Shown: piece after piece, positions 1 through 6,599 of the stretch
How the letters are laid out: each line of letters opens with the position of its first letter
How positions within the stretch are numbered: the stretch's first letter is position 1
Origin: Rhodospirillales bacterium
GTDB lineage: Bacteria > Pseudomonadota > Alphaproteobacteria > Rhodospirillales > Casp-alpha2
Assembly (NCBI GenBank): GCA_030727885.1
Contig: JANRAT010000330.1
Location: forward strand, 1 to 13,010
DNA: 13,010 nt
Reading direction: 5' to 3'
Made by a program: the position numbers and the translations under genes
The notes under the pieces: model-generated
What the model saw: only the letters and a program-made list of their open reading frames with translations
Told to the model about the DNA's origin: nothing
Database searches by the model: none

Positions 1-519
1 ACGCTGGTCACCGGCCCGACGCAGCTTGCCGATCCGGTCGGCTGCGACGTCATCCACATTGAAAGTGCGCGCGACATGCTGGCCGCCGTCAATGCCGCTC
101 TGCCCGCCGATATAGCCGTCTGTGCCGCCGCCGTTGCCGATTGGCGCAGCGCCGACGCAGCGAGCCAGAAAATCAAAAAGCAGCCCGGCAGCACGCCACC
201 CGCCCTGCAAATGGTCGAAAATCCGGATATTCTGGCCAGCCTGTCGGCAGCGGGCAACAAACGGCCGGGGTTGGTCATCGGCTTTGCCGCCGAGACCAAC
301 GACGTTCTGGCCAATGCCCGAGCCAAGTTAAAACGCAAAGGCTGCGACTGGATCGTTGCCAATGATGTATCGCCGGCAACCGGTACTTTTGCCGGAGACA
401 ACAACACCGTGCATCTGATCAGCGCCGAGGCCGCCGAAGACTGGCCAAAGATGTCAAAAACCGAAGTTGCCAGACAACTCTCAGCCCGCATCGCACAACA
501 TTTCGGGGCGGCCGAATGA
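1..519 (+). CDS. coaBC: CoaBC, C-terminal part (phosphopantothenoylcysteine synthetase domain), 5' truncated by window
   Basis: The reading frame is open from base 1, so the gene begins upstream; an internal ATG at 76 is not the start. What is visible is the C-terminal half of the bifunctional CoA-biosynthesis enzyme, the CoaB domain. This domain activates 4'-phosphopantothenate with CTP and joins it to cysteine in the cytoplasm. Supporting motifs are AAAVADWRS followed by KIKK (169-180), which carries the lysine conserved in CoaB, then the stretch [15 protein letters not shown], and WIVANDVS near the end. The upstream decarboxylase (CoaC) domain is outside the window, so fusion to it is inferred from the usual bacterial arrangement. 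The stop overlaps the start of dut by 4 bases (ATGA), indicating translational coupling. A coaBC-dut pair is a common arrangement in proteobacteria. The enzyme consumes cysteine, a loose metabolic link to cysK downstream. Confidence 0.95.
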   Translation, partial: TLVTGPTQLADPVGCDVIHIESARDMLAAVNAALPADIAVCAAAVADWRSADAASQKIKKQPGSTPPALQMVENPDILASLSAAGNKRPGLVIGFAAETNDVLANARAKLKRKGCDWIVANDVSPATGTFAGDNNTVHLISAEAAEDWPKMSKTEVARQLSARIAQHFGAAE

Positions 520-971
520 GTGTCGTCCGTGTCGATATCGTGCGCCTGCCGCACGGCCGGGACCTGCCGCTGCCGGCCTATGCGACACCGGACAGTGCCG
601 GCATGGACCTGCTTTGCGCCGAAGATAAGGACGTCACGTTGCAACCCGGCACCCGGGCCATGATCGCCACCGGCATCGCCATTCAGCTGCCGGGCGGTTT
701 TGAAGCTCAGGTACGGCCGCGGTCAGGCCTTGCTGCAAAACAGGGCGTTACGGTGCTCAACAGTCCGGGCACCGTCGATGCCGACTACCGCGGTGAAATT
801 AAGGTTATTCTGGTCAATCTGGGGGACAAGCCGGTCACGCTGACGCGGGCCGACCGTATCGCACAAATGGTTATCGCACCGGTTGTGCAGGCGGCCTGGC
901 ACGAAGTCGACAGTCTTGAAGACAGCGTCAGAGGACAGGGCGGTTTTGGTTCGACCGGGATCAAAAGCTAA
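516..971 (+). CDS. dut: dUTP diphosphatase (dUTPase)
   Basis: Hydrolyses dUTP to dUMP and pyrophosphate, keeping uracil out of DNA and supplying dUMP for thymidylate synthesis; acts as a homotrimer in the cytoplasm. At 151 residues it has the normal single-domain length, and all five family motifs are present in order: DSAGMDL (26-32), RPRSGLA (67-73), [10 protein letters not shown] with the catalytic aspartate region (85-94), [10 protein letters not shown] (114-123), and the C-terminal glycine-rich arm [10 protein letters not shown] (139-148). The ATG start overlaps the coaBC stop by 4 bases, which supports this start. The next gene, an Rrf2-type regulator, begins 18 bases downstream. Nothing is unusual in the protein itself. 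Confidence 0.97.
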   Translation: MSVVRVDIVRLPHGRDLPLPAYATPDSAGMDLLCAEDKDVTLQPGTRAMIATGIAIQLPGGFEAQVRPRSGLAAKQGVTVLNSPGTVDADYRGEIKVILVNLGDKPVTLTRADRIAQMVIAPVVQAAWHEVDSLEDSVRGQGGFGSTGIKS

Positions 972-989
972 CGGGGGGAAGCTTTAACT

Positions 990-1445
990 ATGTTACGCAT
1001 TACCAAGAAGATGCTTTATGCCATTGAAGCCGTACTCGACATTGCATTTCATGCCGGTGCCGAGCCTGTGCAAAGCCGGGAGATCACCCGCCGTCAGGGT
1101 ATTCCCCAGCGCTACCTTGAACAGGCCATGCAGCATCTGGTGCGAGATGACATTCTTGTCGGCGTCCGTGGCCCGCGCGGCGGTTACCGACTGGCCCGCG
1201 AACGCAGACGCATTCTGGTCGGCGACATCGTCCGCTCGGTGCGCAAGATGGAAACCGCCGAAGATCCGCTGCTGGTCGAAGACGGCTCCGATCTCGGCCA
1301 GAAAGTCGTGCGCCCGCTGTGGGCGCTGATCCAGGAAGATGTCATGAAACGACTGGACGCCACCACCATCGACGATCTTTGCAACAACGCCAATGAAGCC
1401 GGCATCGAAAGCGAAGGCCGGAAAAATCTGGATTTCATTATTTAA
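990..1445 (+). CDS. Rrf2-family transcriptional regulator without the IscR cysteine triad (CymR-like candidate)
   Basis: A 151-residue protein of the Rrf2 winged-helix family. The N-terminus (MLRITKKMLYAIEAVLDIA) matches the first helix. The recognition region IPQRYLEQAMQHLVRDDIL is followed by the very typical wing VRGPRGGYRLARE (about residues 59-71). Fe-S members such as IscR, NsrR and RirA ligate a cluster through three closely spaced cysteines around residues 90-110. Here that region has none, and the only cysteine in the protein is in DDLCNN near the C-terminus. An IscR-type cluster is therefore unlikely, and the regulator may instead sense a metabolite or a partner protein, as CymR does through CysK. 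A G-rich Shine-Dalgarno-like stretch (about 973-980) precedes the ATG. cysK follows after 37 bases, so the most economical guess is control of cysteine synthesis or sulfur metabolism; the target is inferred from position only. Confidence 0.9.
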   Translation: MLRITKKMLYAIEAVLDIAFHAGAEPVQSREITRRQGIPQRYLEQAMQHLVRDDILVGVRGPRGGYRLARERRRILVGDIVRSVRKMETAEDPLLVEDGSDLGQKVVRPLWALIQEDVMKRLDATTIDDLCNNANEAGIESEGRKNLDFII

Positions 1446-1468
1446 ATGAAACCTTAATAAAAAAACCC

Positions 1469-1474
1469 AGAGGA
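1469..1474 (+). promoter_or_regulatory. Ribosome binding site of cysK
   Basis: AGAGGA lies 8 bases before the cysK ATG at 1483, in the 37-base gap after the Rrf2 gene. It fixes the cysK start. The preceding bases are AT-rich (a run of A around 1459-1465), but I see no clear terminator hairpin, so read-through from the regulator gene is likely. Confidence 0.7.
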
Positions 1475-1482
1475 CACCAACC

Positions 1483-2463
1483 ATGAACGACAACCTTACC
1501 CCTGCCACACACCCCCGGGAATTCCGTGGCAAGATTTATGACAACATCATCGACACCATCGGCGCGACCCCGCTGGTCCGCCTGAGCCGTCTGATGCGTG
1601 ACAGCAACGTCACCGGCAACATTCTCGGCAAGTGTGAATTTTTCAATCCGCTGGCTTCAGTCAAGGACCGTATCGGTCTTGCCATGATCGAAGCAGCTGA
1701 AAAGGACGGCCGGATCAAGGCTGGCGCGACGCTGATTGAGCCAACGTCGGGCAATACCGGGATCGCCCTTGCCTTCGTCTGCGCCGCCAAGGGATACAAG
1801 TTGATCCTGACGATGCCTGAAAGCATGTCGATCGAACGTCGCAAGATGCTGTTGCTGCTGGGTGCCGAACTGGTTCTGACCCCGGCCCCGCTGGGCATGC
1901 GCGGCGCCATTGAAAAGGCCGAAGAACTGGTAGGCGAAATCTCCGGCGCGCTGATGCTGCAACAGTTTGAAAATCCGGCCAATCCGGCGATCCATGCCGC
2001 AACCACGGCCGAAGAAATCTGGGCCGATACCGCCGGCAAGGTCGACGCGCTGATTTCCGGGGTCGGCACCGGTGGCACCATAACCGGCTGCGCGCGGACC
2101 CTGAAACCGCGAAATCCGAATTTGCAGATCATCGCGGTGGAGCCGGAAGACAGCCCGATCCTCTCAGGTGGCGCACCGGGTCCGCACAAAATTCAGGGCA
2201 TCGGCGCCGGCTTTATTCCAGGCATTCTGGATCGTCCGCTGATCGACGAAGTCTTGCAGATCGGCAACGAGACCGCCTTCGCCATGTCCCGCAAGGCAGC
2301 ACGGCTGGAAGGTCTTGCCGTCGGCATTTCATCAGGGGCCGCACTGGCAGCAGCTGTCGAAGTTGCCGCACGTCCCGAGATGGCCGGCAAGAACATCGTC
2401 GTCATTCTGCCGTCGTTCGCCGAACGGTACCTCTCGACCGCATTGTTCGAAGGTCTGGAATAG
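1483..2463 (+). CDS. cysK: Cysteine synthase A (O-acetylserine sulfhydrylase, PLP-dependent)
   Basis: Makes L-cysteine from O-acetylserine and sulfide in the cytoplasm using pyridoxal phosphate. The 326-residue protein has the complete fold-type II motif set: NPLASVKDR with the PLP-binding lysine at residue 61, the substrate loop TSGNTG (88-93), the phosphate-binding loop GTGGT (195-199), and GISSGA with the serine that contacts the PLP ring nitrogen. The C-terminal [11 protein letters not shown] segment is typical of CysK-type rather than cystathionine beta-synthase proteins. The N-terminus carries about 20 residues before the usual start of homology ([14 protein letters not shown]), common in alphaproteobacterial members. 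It sits 37 bases after an Rrf2-family regulator and 5 bases before a MoeB/ThiF-type gene, suggesting cotranscription. Because CysK can form regulatory complexes with other proteins (CysE, CymR), the neighbouring regulator is of interest. CysM/thiocarboxylate use cannot be excluded from sequence alone. Confidence 0.96.
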   Translation: MNDNLTPATHPREFRGKIYDNIIDTIGATPLVRLSRLMRDSNVTGNILGKCEFFNPLASVKDRIGLAMIEAAEKDGRIKAGATLIEPTSGNTGIALAFVCAAKGYKLILTMPESMSIERRKMLLLLGAELVLTPAPLGMRGAIEKAEELVGEISGALMLQQFENPANPAIHAATTAEEIWADTAGKVDALISGVGTGGTITGCARTLKPRNPNLQIIAVEPEDSPILSGGAPGPHKIQGIGAGFIPGILDRPLIDEVLQIGNETAFAMSRKAARLEGLAVGISSGAALAAAVEVAARPEMAGKNIVVILPSFAERYLSTALFEGLE

Positions 2464-2468
2464 TTCTG

Positions 2469-3308
2469 ATGACCGAGTTCACCGACGCACAGGTCGAGCG
2501 CTATGCCCGGCACATCCTGCTGAAGGAAGTCGGCGGCATCGGCCAGACAAAGCTGATGGATGCCAAGGTCCTGATCGTCGGTGCCGGCGGCCTCGGCTCG
2601 CCGCTGATCCTGTATCTGGCCGCAGCCGGGGTCGGGACCATCGGCATCATCGATGCCGACACGGTTGATTTGTCCAATCTGCAAAGACAGGTTGCGCACA
2701 CCACCGACCGGGTCGGCATGTCGAAAGTCGAAAGCGCAAAGATCACCGCCAACGCCATCAATCCGGACGTCAAGATCATCCCGATCGAGGCACGCCTGAC
2801 CGCCGAAAACGCACTCGACATCATCAGCGATTACGACATTGTCGCCGACGGTTCCGACAATTTCGAAACCCGCTTCATGATCAATGACGCCTGCTTCCTG
2901 GCCGGAAAAACGCTGGTCTCGGCGGCCATTCTCAGGTTCGACGGACAGATCGGCACCTTCAAGGCGCACCATGTGCATGAGGACGGCTCACACGGCCCCT
3001 GCTATCGCTGCATCTTTCGCGAAGCCCCGCCGCCCGGACAGGTGCCGAGCTGCGCCGAGGCCGGCGTACTGGGTGCCCTTTGCGGCATGATGGGGTCATT
3101 GCAGGCGACTGAAGTGCTGAAGGAAATCATGGGTATCGGCGACAGTCTTTCCGGCTCGCTGATGGTGATCGACGGACTAGCCACGGAGTTTCGGAAGATC
3201 AAAGTCAAGGCCGACCCGGGCTGTCCGCTGTGCGGGACAGAACCAAGCATCACCGATCTGTCGGTGCATCTGAGCACACCCCCTGCCGTCTGTGCCGTCA
3301 ATGGCTGA
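2469..3308 (+). CDS. moeB: HesA/MoeB/ThiF-family E1-like adenylyltransferase, no rhodanese domain
   Basis: Enzymes of this family adenylate the C-terminal glycine of a ubiquitin-like sulfur carrier (MoaD, ThiS, CysO) so that sulfur can be loaded as a thiocarboxylate. The 279-residue protein has the nucleotide-binding loop GAGGLG (38-43) and the DLSNLQRQ segment (67-74). It also has the catalytic aspartate in GSDN (Asp130, the same number as in E. coli MoeB), paired zinc cysteines CYRC (178-181) and CPLC (252-255), and a conserved cysteine in PSCAEAG (195). It ends soon after the second zinc pair, so it lacks the C-terminal rhodanese domain found in MoeZ/MOCS3-type fusions. No sulfur-carrier gene is visible nearby, so the choice between molybdopterin, thiamine and cysteine-related roles is open. 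Position after cysK and before a DsrE-like gene points to general sulfur transfer. The start lies 5 bases after the cysK stop. Confidence 0.92.
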   Translation: MTEFTDAQVERYARHILLKEVGGIGQTKLMDAKVLIVGAGGLGSPLILYLAAAGVGTIGIIDADTVDLSNLQRQVAHTTDRVGMSKVESAKITANAINPDVKIIPIEARLTAENALDIISDYDIVADGSDNFETRFMINDACFLAGKTLVSAAILRFDGQIGTFKAHHVHEDGSHGPCYRCIFREAPPPGQVPSCAEAGVLGALCGMMGSLQATEVLKEIMGIGDSLSGSLMVIDGLATEFRKIKVKADPGCPLCGTEPSITDLSVHLSTPPAVCAVNG

Positions 3309-3732
3309 GGCGCATCAACCGATCCGCAAGCTGTCGCTGGTAGTCGCATCCGGCACCTATGAAAAAGTGCATTACGCCTTTGTCATGGCCTCCGGGGCCG
3401 CCGCCATCGGCATCCCGGTGACCATGATCTTTACCATGGGTGCCTCACATGCAGTGCTCGACGGTATCGGCTGGCATGCACTTGCGTCGGAAGTTCCTGG
3501 CATGAGCGCAAAACATCGCGACGAGGATTTCATCGAAAAAGGTGTCGCCAGTATGGACGAGCTGATCGACAGCGCGTCCGAGCTTGGCGTCAACTTCATG
3601 GTCTGTGAAATGGGCCTGCGCGCCGAAGGGCTTGAAGACCGCTCGCCGCGCAAGGGCCTTGATCTCACGCGCACCGGCATCGTGACGTTTCTGCATGACG
3701 CCGAAAGCGGCGGATCGATCGTCTATATTTAA
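3301..3732 (+). CDS. DsrE/DsrF-like family protein
   Basis: A small soluble protein of 143 residues with the DsrE-like alpha/beta layout. An N-terminal beta strand (KLSLVVASGTYEKVHYA) is followed by a helix, a second strand (GIPVTMIFT), a central variable helical part, and a strand ending in a cysteine (NFMVCEMGL, Cys102) followed by a C-terminal strand. In characterised DsrE/TusD relatives a cysteine in about this place carries persulfide sulfur, so Cys102 is the candidate sulfur-carrying residue; that role is inferred. The ATG at 3301 overlaps the moeB stop by 8 bases; an in-frame GTG at 3292 would add three residues. Neither has a clear Shine-Dalgarno sequence, so translational coupling to moeB is likely. 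It may pass sulfur within the cysK-moeB group or to the nearby rhodanese pathway, but no partner is proven. Confidence 0.8.
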   Translation: MAEAHQPIRKLSLVVASGTYEKVHYAFVMASGAAAIGIPVTMIFTMGASHAVLDGIGWHALASEVPGMSAKHRDEDFIEKGVASMDELIDSASELGVNFMVCEMGLRAEGLEDRSPRKGLDLTRTGIVTFLHDAESGGSIVYI

Positions 3733-3744
3733 TGTTCGCTTTTC

Positions 3745-3778
3745 GGCGCTTTGCGCCATCCCCCCGAGGGAGAGGGGG
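3745..3778. terminator. Hairpin-rich gap between convergent transcription units, possible bidirectional terminator
   Basis: The 47-base gap between the DsrE-like gene and the rhodanese gene contains two adjacent stems. The first is a perfect five-base-pair stem GGCGC/GCGCC with a TTT loop (3745-3757). The second is CCCCC (3761-3765) paired with GGGGG (3774-3778) across an eight-base loop. Two converging operons end here, so termination is expected. Neither stem is followed by a strong T run (only TTTA on the plus side), so the call rests on position and structure rather than on a classical intrinsic terminator. Confidence 0.4.
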
Positions 3779-3779
3779 T

Positions 3780-4205
3780 TTATCCCTGCACCCAGGGCAG
3801 ACCGCGGACTTTCCAGCCGTTGACCGTACCGCGATGATTGTCGGCGTTCTTGTCGCCTTCGAAACCTTCTGCAACGTTGAAGCAGTTATTATAGCCGAGC
3901 GCCGTCAGGGCCTTGGCCGCAGCGACCGAGCGCACGCCTGAGCGGCACAGAAACAGGATCGGTGTTTCCTTATCAGGAACAGCTTCGCGAACTGCATCTT
4001 CGAAGTGCGGATTACGCGTCATGGCCGGGAACAAGACCCACGAAATTTTATGCATCGCGTTCTTCAGGGTCGAACAATCCGGCGCACCGACATAGGCGAA
4101 CTCGGCATCGGTTCGCACATCGATCAGCACGGCGGCCTGATTGCGCTTCAGCAGATCGAACGATTCTATGGGGGACAAATCACCAGCATAGCCAACTTCA
4201 CTCAT
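3780..4205 (-). CDS. Single-domain rhodanese-like sulfurtransferase
   Basis: A 141-residue cytoplasmic rhodanese domain protein. It shows the CH2A-type start VLIDVRTDAEFAYVG (26-40) and the active-site loop LCRSGVRS with the catalytic cysteine at residue 87. It ends with the NVAEGFEGDKN...GWKVRGLPW pattern common in alphaproteobacterial homologues. The six-residue loop CRSGVR has the length typical of sulfur-transferring rhodaneses rather than the longer loop of Cdc25-like arsenate reductases or phosphatases. An insertion around residues 44-66 (rich in aromatic and basic residues) separates the two conserved parts. The start codon shares one base with the stop of the upstream reductase (TAATG), so translation is coupled to the korAB-reductase operon. 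A link to sulfur or Fe-S supply for KorB, or to the MoeB-type E1 across the convergent junction, is plausible but inferred. Confidence 0.9.
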   Translation of the reverse strand: MSEVGYAGDLSPIESFDLLKRNQAAVLIDVRTDAEFAYVGAPDCSTLKNAMHKISWVLFPAMTRNPHFEDAVREAVPDKETPILFLCRSGVRSVAAAKALTALGYNNCFNVAEGFEGDKNADNHRGTVNGWKVRGLPWVQG

Positions 4206-5518
4206 TATTTTCGTCCTTCCAGATGATCGATCATGTCCGCAACATCGGTAAACTTGTGGCGCGGCTGCGGGCCGCTGGCACGATCGATTTCTGTTTTCTC
4301 GAGCCGCTGCCAGTCTTCGAAATGAACCACACGCACCCCGCGTTCAGCAAGCAATTCGGCAAGCCTGTCTCGCCCGGGTCTGGTGCCGCCGGCAGCAAAA
4401 TCGGCAGCGATATGCTCGGCAACTTCAATCCCGTCCGGACGGCTTGAGGATATCACGCCGCTCGGCCCTCGCTTGATCCAGCCGACAGCATACAGACCCT
4501 GTTCAATCCGACCGCGATCATTGGGGATGATGCCAAGGGCTTCATCATAGGGCAGTCCCGGAATCGGATCGGCACGATAACCAATGGCCGCAATCACCAT
4601 GCCGCAGGGAATATCGCGGGTTACCCCGGTGCCGATGGCGCGGCCGTTTTCAACTTTCGTCCGCTCGATGCGAATGCCCTCAACGTGCGTGCCGCCGAGG
4701 ATTTCAACGGGCTGTGCATAAAAAACAAAGTGTGCCCGCTTCGGCTTACCGCTGGGATCAATGCCTGAGAAGGCACGCAGGGTCTCCAGGTTCTTCTCGG
4801 CCAGACGTCGATCCCGATCATCCATGTCGGCAGGCATTTCATCCGACAGGTCTGCCGGATCGACCACGGGAACACATTCGGAAAGATCCAGCATTTCACG
4901 CAATTCGACATTGGTAAATTTTGCGTCCTGTGGACCGCGCCGACCCAGCACATAGACGTCCTTGATCGGCGAAGCGTCCATCGCATCGCGGGCATAAAGC
5001 GGCAGGTCGGTTTTGGCGCGGCCTGATTTAGAGCGGACCAACAGGCGGGCAACATCCAGAGCGACATTGCCGTTGCCGATGACCATGGCGGCATTGATCT
5101 TAAGATCCGGTTCCAGCTCGACGAAATCCGGATGGCCATTATACCAGCCGACAAAGGCAGCTGAACCGTGCACCCCGACCTTGTCAGATCCAGGGATCGT
5201 CAGCTTGCGGTCCGCCGGCGCACCGATGGCGAGGATCACCACATCGTAGATCTCGCGCAATTCGTCCAGCGTCAGATCGCGACCAACCTCGACATTGCCA
5301 AAATAGCGAATGTCGCCGGCCAAAGCTGTTTTTTCGAATTTCTTGGCGACCTTCTTGGTTGTCTGATGATCGGGCGCGACACCGCCGCGAATCAGGCCAT
5401 AAGGCGTCGGCAGCCTTTCGATGATATCGATGATCGGGTTTTCGATACTTTTCTGGATGGCATCGGCAGCATAGAACCCGGCTGGCCCCGAACCAATGAT
5501 TGCGATCGAAATTGCCAC
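4205..5518 (-). CDS. Ferredoxin/adrenodoxin-type NADP reductase (FprA-like flavoprotein)
   Basis: A 437-residue two-dinucleotide-binding flavoprotein of the adrenodoxin reductase/FprA type, which moves electrons between ferredoxin and NADP(H). Visible motifs are the FAD-binding GSGPAG (10-14 region), PTPYGLIRGGVAPDHQ (37-52, hallmark of the family), and the NADP-binding GNGNVALDVARLL (148-160). GRRGPQDAKFT (192-202) follows, and GWIKRGPSGVI (346-356) contacts FAD/NADP near the C-terminal end. The gene starts at a GTG (5516-5518). The normal distance from start to GSGPAG supports this, and a G-rich stretch precedes it. It lies 48 bases after korB on the same strand and overlaps the rhodanese start by one base. 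In this place it most likely oxidises the ferredoxin reduced by KorAB and makes NADPH, or runs the reverse to supply low-potential electrons. Direction and partner ferredoxin cannot be read from the sequence. Confidence 0.93.
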   Translation of the reverse strand: MAISIAIIGSGPAGFYAADAIQKSIENPIIDIIERLPTPYGLIRGGVAPDHQTTKKVAKKFEKTALAGDIRYFGNVEVGRDLTLDELREIYDVVILAIGAPADRKLTIPGSDKVGVHGSAAFVGWYNGHPDFVELEPDLKINAAMVIGNGNVALDVARLLVRSKSGRAKTDLPLYARDAMDASPIKDVYVLGRRGPQDAKFTNVELREMLDLSECVPVVDPADLSDEMPADMDDRDRRLAEKNLETLRAFSGIDPSGKPKRAHFVFYAQPVEILGGTHVEGIRIERTKVENGRAIGTGVTRDIPCGMVIAAIGYRADPIPGLPYDEALGIIPNDRGRIEQGLYAVGWIKRGPSGVISSSRPDGIEVAEHIAADFAAGGTRPGRDRLAELLAERGVRVVHFEDWQRLEKTEIDRASGPQPRHKFTDVADMIDHLEGRK

Positions 5519-5566
5519 CTTGCCCCCCGCTTTGCTTTAAACGGAACCGTAATCTGGAACGTTTGT

Positions 5567-6598
5567 TTACGCGTCCGATACCGTCCACGTATGGCCGGCA
5601 TGCATGATGGATGCGAGATCCGCATTTTTATTTCGCTTGTGCGCTTCGGCCTTGAGCGCAGCCACGCCCTCGCCATAGCTGGCGGCCGGGCTGCAGTAGA
5701 TCACGCCCAGTGCAACAGGCAGATGATGATCGTCCATCGCCGCCAGCATCCCCGCCAGCGTACGGTTGGTTTCGTCATGCACCAGCACGCCAGCAGCTTC
5801 GGGGCCTTCTTCGCCAAAAGTTACAACTTCGATGCTCAGCGTATCGCGGTTTAGCTTGAGACCCTTGTTGGCATCGGCGCCAAACACCAGAGGCTTGCCG
5901 TGCTCGCAGACGACCTGACGGTCAGCAGCGACCGCCTTTTCGGTGATGTCGGCAAATACGCCATCATTGTAGACAATGCAGTTTTGCAGAATTTCAACAA
6001 AGCTGGCACCCTTGTGCTGATGTGCACGCTTGAGAATTACCGGCAGATCCTTCTGTTGGGTATCGACACCCCGAGCGACGAATTTGGCGCCGGCACCGAG
6101 CACAAAGACGCAGGCCGAAACAGGATTGTCGACTGAGCCCAACGGCGTTGACGGCGAGCGCGTGCCCGCTCTGGACGTCGGTGAAGCCTGGCCTTTGGTC
6201 AGACCGTAGATTTCGTTGTTGAACAGCAGAACCTGCACATCGACGTTACGGCGGATCACGTGCATCAGGTGATTGCCGCCAATCGACAGCATATCGCCAT
6301 CACCGCCGACGACCCATACATCAAGCTCGGGATTGGCCAGCTTGATACCGGTCGCAAACGCCGGCGCCCGTCCGTGAATGGTATGGAAGCCATAGGTTTC
6401 AACGTAATAAGGAAACCGCGCGGCACAACCGATACCGGACACGAAAACGGTATTGGCAGGATCGGCTTCGATGTCGGCCAGAGTTTTCTGCACGGCTTTG
6501 AGGATCGCATAGTCACCACACCCCGGGCACCAGCGGACTTCCTGATCGGTCGCGTAATCCTTGGCGGTGCGTTTGACGGGCGGCGTCAGTTCGTTCAT
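5567..6598 (-). CDS. korB: 2-oxoacid:ferredoxin oxidoreductase beta subunit (probably 2-oxoglutarate, KorB)
   Basis: The thiamine-diphosphate-binding subunit, 343 residues. It contains WCPGCGD (Cys24, Cys27), SGIGCAAR (Cys58) and a fourth cysteine in ILQNCIVYND (Cys207), the set that holds the single [4Fe-4S] cluster of KorB-type subunits. The thiamine diphosphate/Mg motif is GGDGDMLSIGGNH (98-110) with NNEIYGLTKGQ (127-137) closing the site. The TKGQxSPTS segment is typical of the KorB/2-oxoglutarate group, but substrate assignment among 2-oxoacids is not certain. No extra ferredoxin domain is present, so electrons must leave to a separate ferredoxin. The start follows the korA stop by one base, so the two subunits are translationally coupled. 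The downstream reductase completes an electron-transfer operon. Such enzymes in aerobes (as in Mycobacterium) can replace or bypass 2-oxoglutarate dehydrogenase; that use here is inferred. Confidence 0.93.
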   Translation of the reverse strand: MNELTPPVKRTAKDYATDQEVRWCPGCGDYAILKAVQKTLADIEADPANTVFVSGIGCAARFPYYVETYGFHTIHGRAPAFATGIKLANPELDVWVVGGDGDMLSIGGNHLMHVIRRNVDVQVLLFNNEIYGLTKGQASPTSRAGTRSPSTPLGSVDNPVSACVFVLGAGAKFVARGVDTQQKDLPVILKRAHQHKGASFVEILQNCIVYNDGVFADITEKAVAADRQVVCEHGKPLVFGADANKGLKLNRDTLSIEVVTFGEEGPEAAGVLVHDETNRTLAGMLAAMDDHHLPVALGVIYCSPAASYGEGVAALKAEAHKRNKNADLASIMHAGHTWTVSDA

Positions 6599-6599
6599 C

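Noticed and set aside
76..519. ATG at 76 as a separate gene start
   Set aside because: The frame is open to base 1 and the residues before 76 continue CoaB-like sequence, so this is an internal methionine of coaBC.
993..1532. Minus-strand open frame of 179 codons over the Rrf2 regulator gene
   Set aside because: It is opposite a canonical Rrf2 protein and shows no recognisable family features.
2193..2978. Long minus-strand open frame (261 codons) across the cysK/moeB junction
   Set aside because: It lies antisense to two genes with complete, recognisable motif sets, and its translation has no recognisable domain. Long antisense frames are expected in GC-rich coding DNA.
5168..5854. Plus-strand open frame of 228 codons over the korB/reductase junction
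   Set aside because: It is antisense to two conserved genes and the junction between them, and its composition looks like a shadow of the opposite strand.
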